Part shown: in pieces, positions 61,356 to 64,000 of the stretch
Position numbering within the stretch: position 1 is the stretch's first letter
How the letters are laid out: every line of letters starts with the position of its first letter
Source of the DNA: CBDCWO01 sp965223405
GTDB taxonomy: Bacteria > Bacteroidota > Bacteroidia > Chitinophagales > Saprospiraceae
Length of the DNA: 64,000 nucleotides
Direction: 5' to 3'
Assembly: GCA_965223405.1 (NCBI GenBank)
Contig: CBDCWO010000006.1
Coordinates: 4,650,001-4,714,000, forward strand
Notes under the pieces: generated by a model
The model's input: the letters and a program-made list of their open reading frames with translations, nothing else
What the model was told of the DNA's origin: nothing
The model's database searches: none
Translations under genes and position numbers: made by a program

Positions 61356-64000
61356 CTATTTGTCTTTCACACATCTAAATCCAATGGTTGCATTGCGTTC
61401 AAAACCGGGTGAAACTCTCAATAACATTTGCCGGTACGACAATTCCCTTGGACCTCCCTGGACATACCACCAACTGGATCCGGGTTTGTAATAACTTCCA
61501 CCTTTAAGCATGATAAACCGGTAGGATCCATTGTCATATAAATCGTTAGTCATTTGCCAAACCGATCCTACCAAGTCTTCAAGTCCCCAGGGATTTTTTC
61601 CTGAGGGATATTTACCCACTGGATCGGGGATTCCATTACCCAGATTGCAATAATTTGAATCAATACCCGTGATTTTCTCAAAAGTGAGCGTTTCTGTGAT
61701 GAATTGTTTTTCTTTATCCGTTGGCTGCTGATTGGACCACGGCCATTTTCGGTTATCTCCTGCTTGAGCTGCATACTGCCATTCCCATTGTGTGGGTAAC
61801 CGTTTTCCTGCCCATTTGCAATAAGCTTTCGCATCTTCATAGGCTACGTATACCACGGGATAATGCGCTTGGCCATTAGGAAATTTTCCTTTAATCCAAT
61901 GTTTTAAAAAAAATGAAGTATCCTGGGGCTGGTATCCGGAATGAACTAAAAACTCATAATACTGAAGGTTGGTAACTGGATGAATGTCCATATAAAATCC
62001 AGAAAATGAAATTTCTTGTAAAGTATCTTCAAGCGGATAAGGGATGAATTCATCTCCTTGAGAAACGGCTTTTTTAAAGACTCCAGGAGGAATAAATTTC
62101 ATTCTGTCAGGTACAGAATTAGGAGGAACCGTTTTTTCAACCTGAGGGATCAAAACCGGAAGATCGTATCTACTGGGATGCCATATGCGGACATCAATTA
62201 GCCTTTGACCTTGATACAATTCGATTACCAATTTGCCAAAATACCTGGGGAACAATTGGGAAGGGTTGATCACCAAACCTAACGAATCAAATATGCGTGG
62301 ATCCTGATTATAAGCTGGATTTCCTGGCCAAATCTTGATCCTATTGCCCGTTTGACCCTTGATTCTCAACTGCATAGGCCCTCCCTCTTCAATATTTAAA
62401 TGAGGTATAAATCCGGCGACTGTGGAAACACTTCCTTCATTGTTGGTACCCACATCTTCTGCGGCGAAGGGATCAATATTTAGGGTGATCTTCTCCTCTG
62501 GATTCCAATCAAGCTCTAGATACTTCCATAAATCAACATAATGAATGTTTTGCATAATAGGTTCAGGGAAGAAAGATGCTTCCATTCCTTTGGGTTCCTG
62601 GCTATAGATCGTGTAAAGTTGGGGTATATGGGTCCCCGGCCAGAAATTGACCAGTAGTTTATCGACATGGACATCTAGACAGGGAATCCATGAAGTGTGG
62701 TGGAAGTTTTCATTTCCCAATCTCAGAATTCTGGCAATTTTACCTAAATAGCGATAGTTTTCCTCTATCCAGTTCGGTCGTCCCGGACGAAAGACGTTAA
62801 GCTCTACTCCATGACCGTTAAGCAGACATAAATTGTATTCTCTTTTGATGGGTTCCCGGTATAATTCAGCTACTCTAAATATGGAAAACTCTGGCCGGAT
62901 CAGTCTGTTTAGGTTAAGGATGGGTGGGTAATACAGTGCATTGTGGACCCTTCCGGCCAAGATGGTTTCCATGTTTTTCGGTACCGCCATTCCTTCTGAA
63001 TACATAATCACGCCCGGCTTCACCTGATCTGCAGTTAACTGAATTTCCCGGCTGGATTCTCCCCGGGTATCCAGAATGACTCCATCTACCTGCAGTTCTT
63101 TGATTAAATGTGCCATACCGCGAAGATGATCTTCTTTGCGAGTGCTTTGATCCCAGGGATTATAACTGATGAAGATTTTACTACCTAATCTTTGCGCGGT
63201 CGAAAACACTTCACTTAATTTAGAAAGTCCGCCGGGTAAAGATCGATATAGATCCCACTGGTTGCGCTGGTCTAAACCCAGGGTAGGCCAGGTCGGCCAG
63301 ATACCGATGAAATCATCTCCACCATACCATGTCTGCCCCTTAAGGATGAATTCCTCCAATTGATAGTTTTGAGAACCGGAATCATAAAACCATCGATCCC
63401 AGGCCATCAGTAAATGACCTACTACGGCACCACGAATCCATTTGAGGTCAGGACGACGATACAAATGATCATCAAATGGCTGATTTAAATCAAATAACAT
63501 CCTTTCCTGAAATATTTTCTTCAGGTCTCTTTGCCAGGATCCCTCTGAAGCCTCAAGGTACATGGTATATTCCACAAATCCCTGAGGTTGCAAGACAGTG
63601 CTGAATCGGTGACGAATGGCCAGGTCATTATGCCATGATGTTCTGCGGGACAAGCCACAAAGTCTCATATTTAGTTTGGAAAGTGGAATTGAAACAAATC
63701 CCAGTTCCCAGGCATTGTCAGGAAGTATTACATTGATCGGATCCCGATCCGGCAGAAAAAGATGCGACCTCGACAAATAGTGATTACCAAATCCTGTGAT
63801 GTAGACATGGTCTCGATTGGTGCCGAGTGGAACCAGGTTATGAATTTTTATGTCTTTGTTTCCACGATTAATGATCCGGATGACGGTCCGCCAACCGCTG
63901 TTTGAATTTTGTTTGGGAATAACGCGAATTTCCAGAAAATCTGTATTGACCAGGAATGTATCTACCGACTTCGAATAAGAGAAACTGGAAGAGATTACTG
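61356..64000 (-). CDS. Glycosidase-like protein fused to a C-terminal FGE/SUMF1 domain (5' end outside window)
   Basis: The frame is open through the right edge, so the N-terminus is missing; the first in-frame TTG (63776) is internal. About 560 residues upstream of the fusion point look like a polysaccharide-related barrel with beta domains (MRLCGLSRRTSWHNDLAIRH, KIFISYNPWDQSTRKED, GVILDTRGESSRE). The last 230 residues are a sulfatase-modifying-factor (FGE/SUMF1) domain: MKFIPPGVFKK, FYMDIHPVTNLQYYEFL, YVAYEDAKAYCKWAGKRLPT, NPWGLEDLVGSVWQMTND, LKGGSYYKP and ATIGFRCV. The Cys pair of true FGEs (CHxSYC region) is replaced by YYKPGSSWWY, so it is unlikely to make formylglycine. Role unknown; glycan binding is possible. 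Confidence 0.75.
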   Translation of the reverse strand, partial: VISSSFSYSKSVDTFLVNTDFLEIRVIPKQNSNSGWRTVIRIINRGNKDIKIHNLVPLGTNRDHVYITGFGNHYLSRSHLFLPDRDPINVILPDNAWELGFVSIPLSKLNMRLCGLSRRTSWHNDLAIRHRFSTVLQPQGFVEYTMYLEASEGSWQRDLKKIFQERMLFDLNQPFDDHLYRRPDLKWIRGAVVGHLLMAWDRWFYDSGSQNYQLEEFILKGQTWYGGDDFIGIWPTWPTLGLDQRNQWDLYRSLPGGLSKLSEVFSTAQRLGSKIFISYNPWDQSTRKEDHLRGMAHLIKELQVDGVILDTRGESSREIQLTADQVKPGVIMYSEGMAVPKNMETILAGRVHNALYYPPILNLNRLIRPEFSIFRVAELYREPIKREYNLCLLNGHGVELNVFRPGRPNWIEENYRYLGKIARILRLGNENFHHTSWIPCLDVHVDKLLVNFWPGTHIPQLYTIYSQEPKGMEASFFPEPIMQNIHYVDLWKYLELDWNPEEKITLNIDPFAAEDVGTNNEGSVSTVAGFIPHLNIEEGGPMQLRIKGQTGNRIKIWPGNPAYNQDPRIFDSLGLVINPSQLFPRYFGKLVIELYQGQRLIDVRIWHPSRYDLPVLIPQVEKTVPPNSVPDRMKFIPPGVFKKAVSQGDEFIPYPLEDTLQEISFSGFYMDIHPVTNLQYYEFLVHSGYQPQDTSFFLKHWIKGKFPNGQAHYPVVYVAYEDAKAYCKWAGKRLPTQWEWQYAAQAGDNRKWPWSNQQPTDKEKQFITETLTFEKITGIDSNYCNLGNGIPDPVGKYPSGKNPWGLEDLVGSVWQMTNDLYDNGSYRFIMLKGGSYYKPGSSWWYVQGGPRELSYRQMLLRVSPGFERNATIGFRCVKDK

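Overview
The window looks like a chromosomal segment of a free-living, probably aquatic, Bacteroidota bacterium, most likely of the Saprospiria/Lewinella type. The evidence is a type IX secretion sorting domain, many Bacteroidota-style lipoprotein signal peptides, promoter-like TTTG-N17..20-TAnnTTTG motifs, AT-rich spacers without Shine-Dalgarno sequences, a TonB-plug/macroglobulin hybrid protein and Bacteroidota-type overlapping operons. The genus assignment is inference; no rRNA or tRNA gene was seen.

From 1 to about 36 kb lies a glycan-degradation region. It holds a GH29 alpha-L-fucosidase (cut by the left edge), a frame-broken TIM-barrel lipoprotein, a decayed sodium/solute symporter, a T9SS-exported beta-propeller/PKD/LamG protein, a GH116-type glucosidase, an uncharacterised barrel lipoprotein, a divergent GH97, an HTH-less TetR-like protein, a two-gene altronate/galactarate-type dehydratase, a 777-aa secreted protein of unknown family, a fucosidase-like lipoprotein, an alpha/beta hydrolase, a GH2 glycosidase, a 958-aa GH-D-like protein, a GH172 (DUF2961) protein, a sulfatase, a GH36-like protein and an endonuclease/phosphatase-fold lipoprotein. 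Together they suggest breakdown of a sulfated heteroglycan containing fucose, galactose/glucose and uronate. No intact SusC/SusD pair is present; only a possible SusD C-terminal scrap (1342-1524) remains. The region carries several gene scraps and poly-A frame breaks, so it is either eroding or has homopolymer sequence errors.

From 36 to 43 kb is a tripartite RND efflux operon whose outer-membrane component is fused to a substrate-binding-protein-like domain. It is followed by an aldo/keto reductase with a palindrome next to its promoter, a cation-chloride/amino-acid-type transporter and a CPBP protease.

From 48 to 52.4 kb is a leuACDB operon (leucine biosynthesis) with a recognisable promoter. 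From 52.6 kb on come a TPR-like Bacteroidota protein, a small two-helix membrane protein, an HMG-CoA lyase with a good promoter, a second sulfatase overlapping a macroglobulin/TonB-plug protein, an AlkD-like DNA glycosylase, a SpoU/TrmH RNA methyltransferase, a (CACACY)n hexanucleotide array and a large glycosidase-like/FGE-domain fusion that runs off the right edge.

The most unusual non-coding element is a 168-bp repeat with perfect 19-bp terminal inverted repeats at 8291-8458. A second, altered copy lies in the opposite orientation at about 43983-44189.
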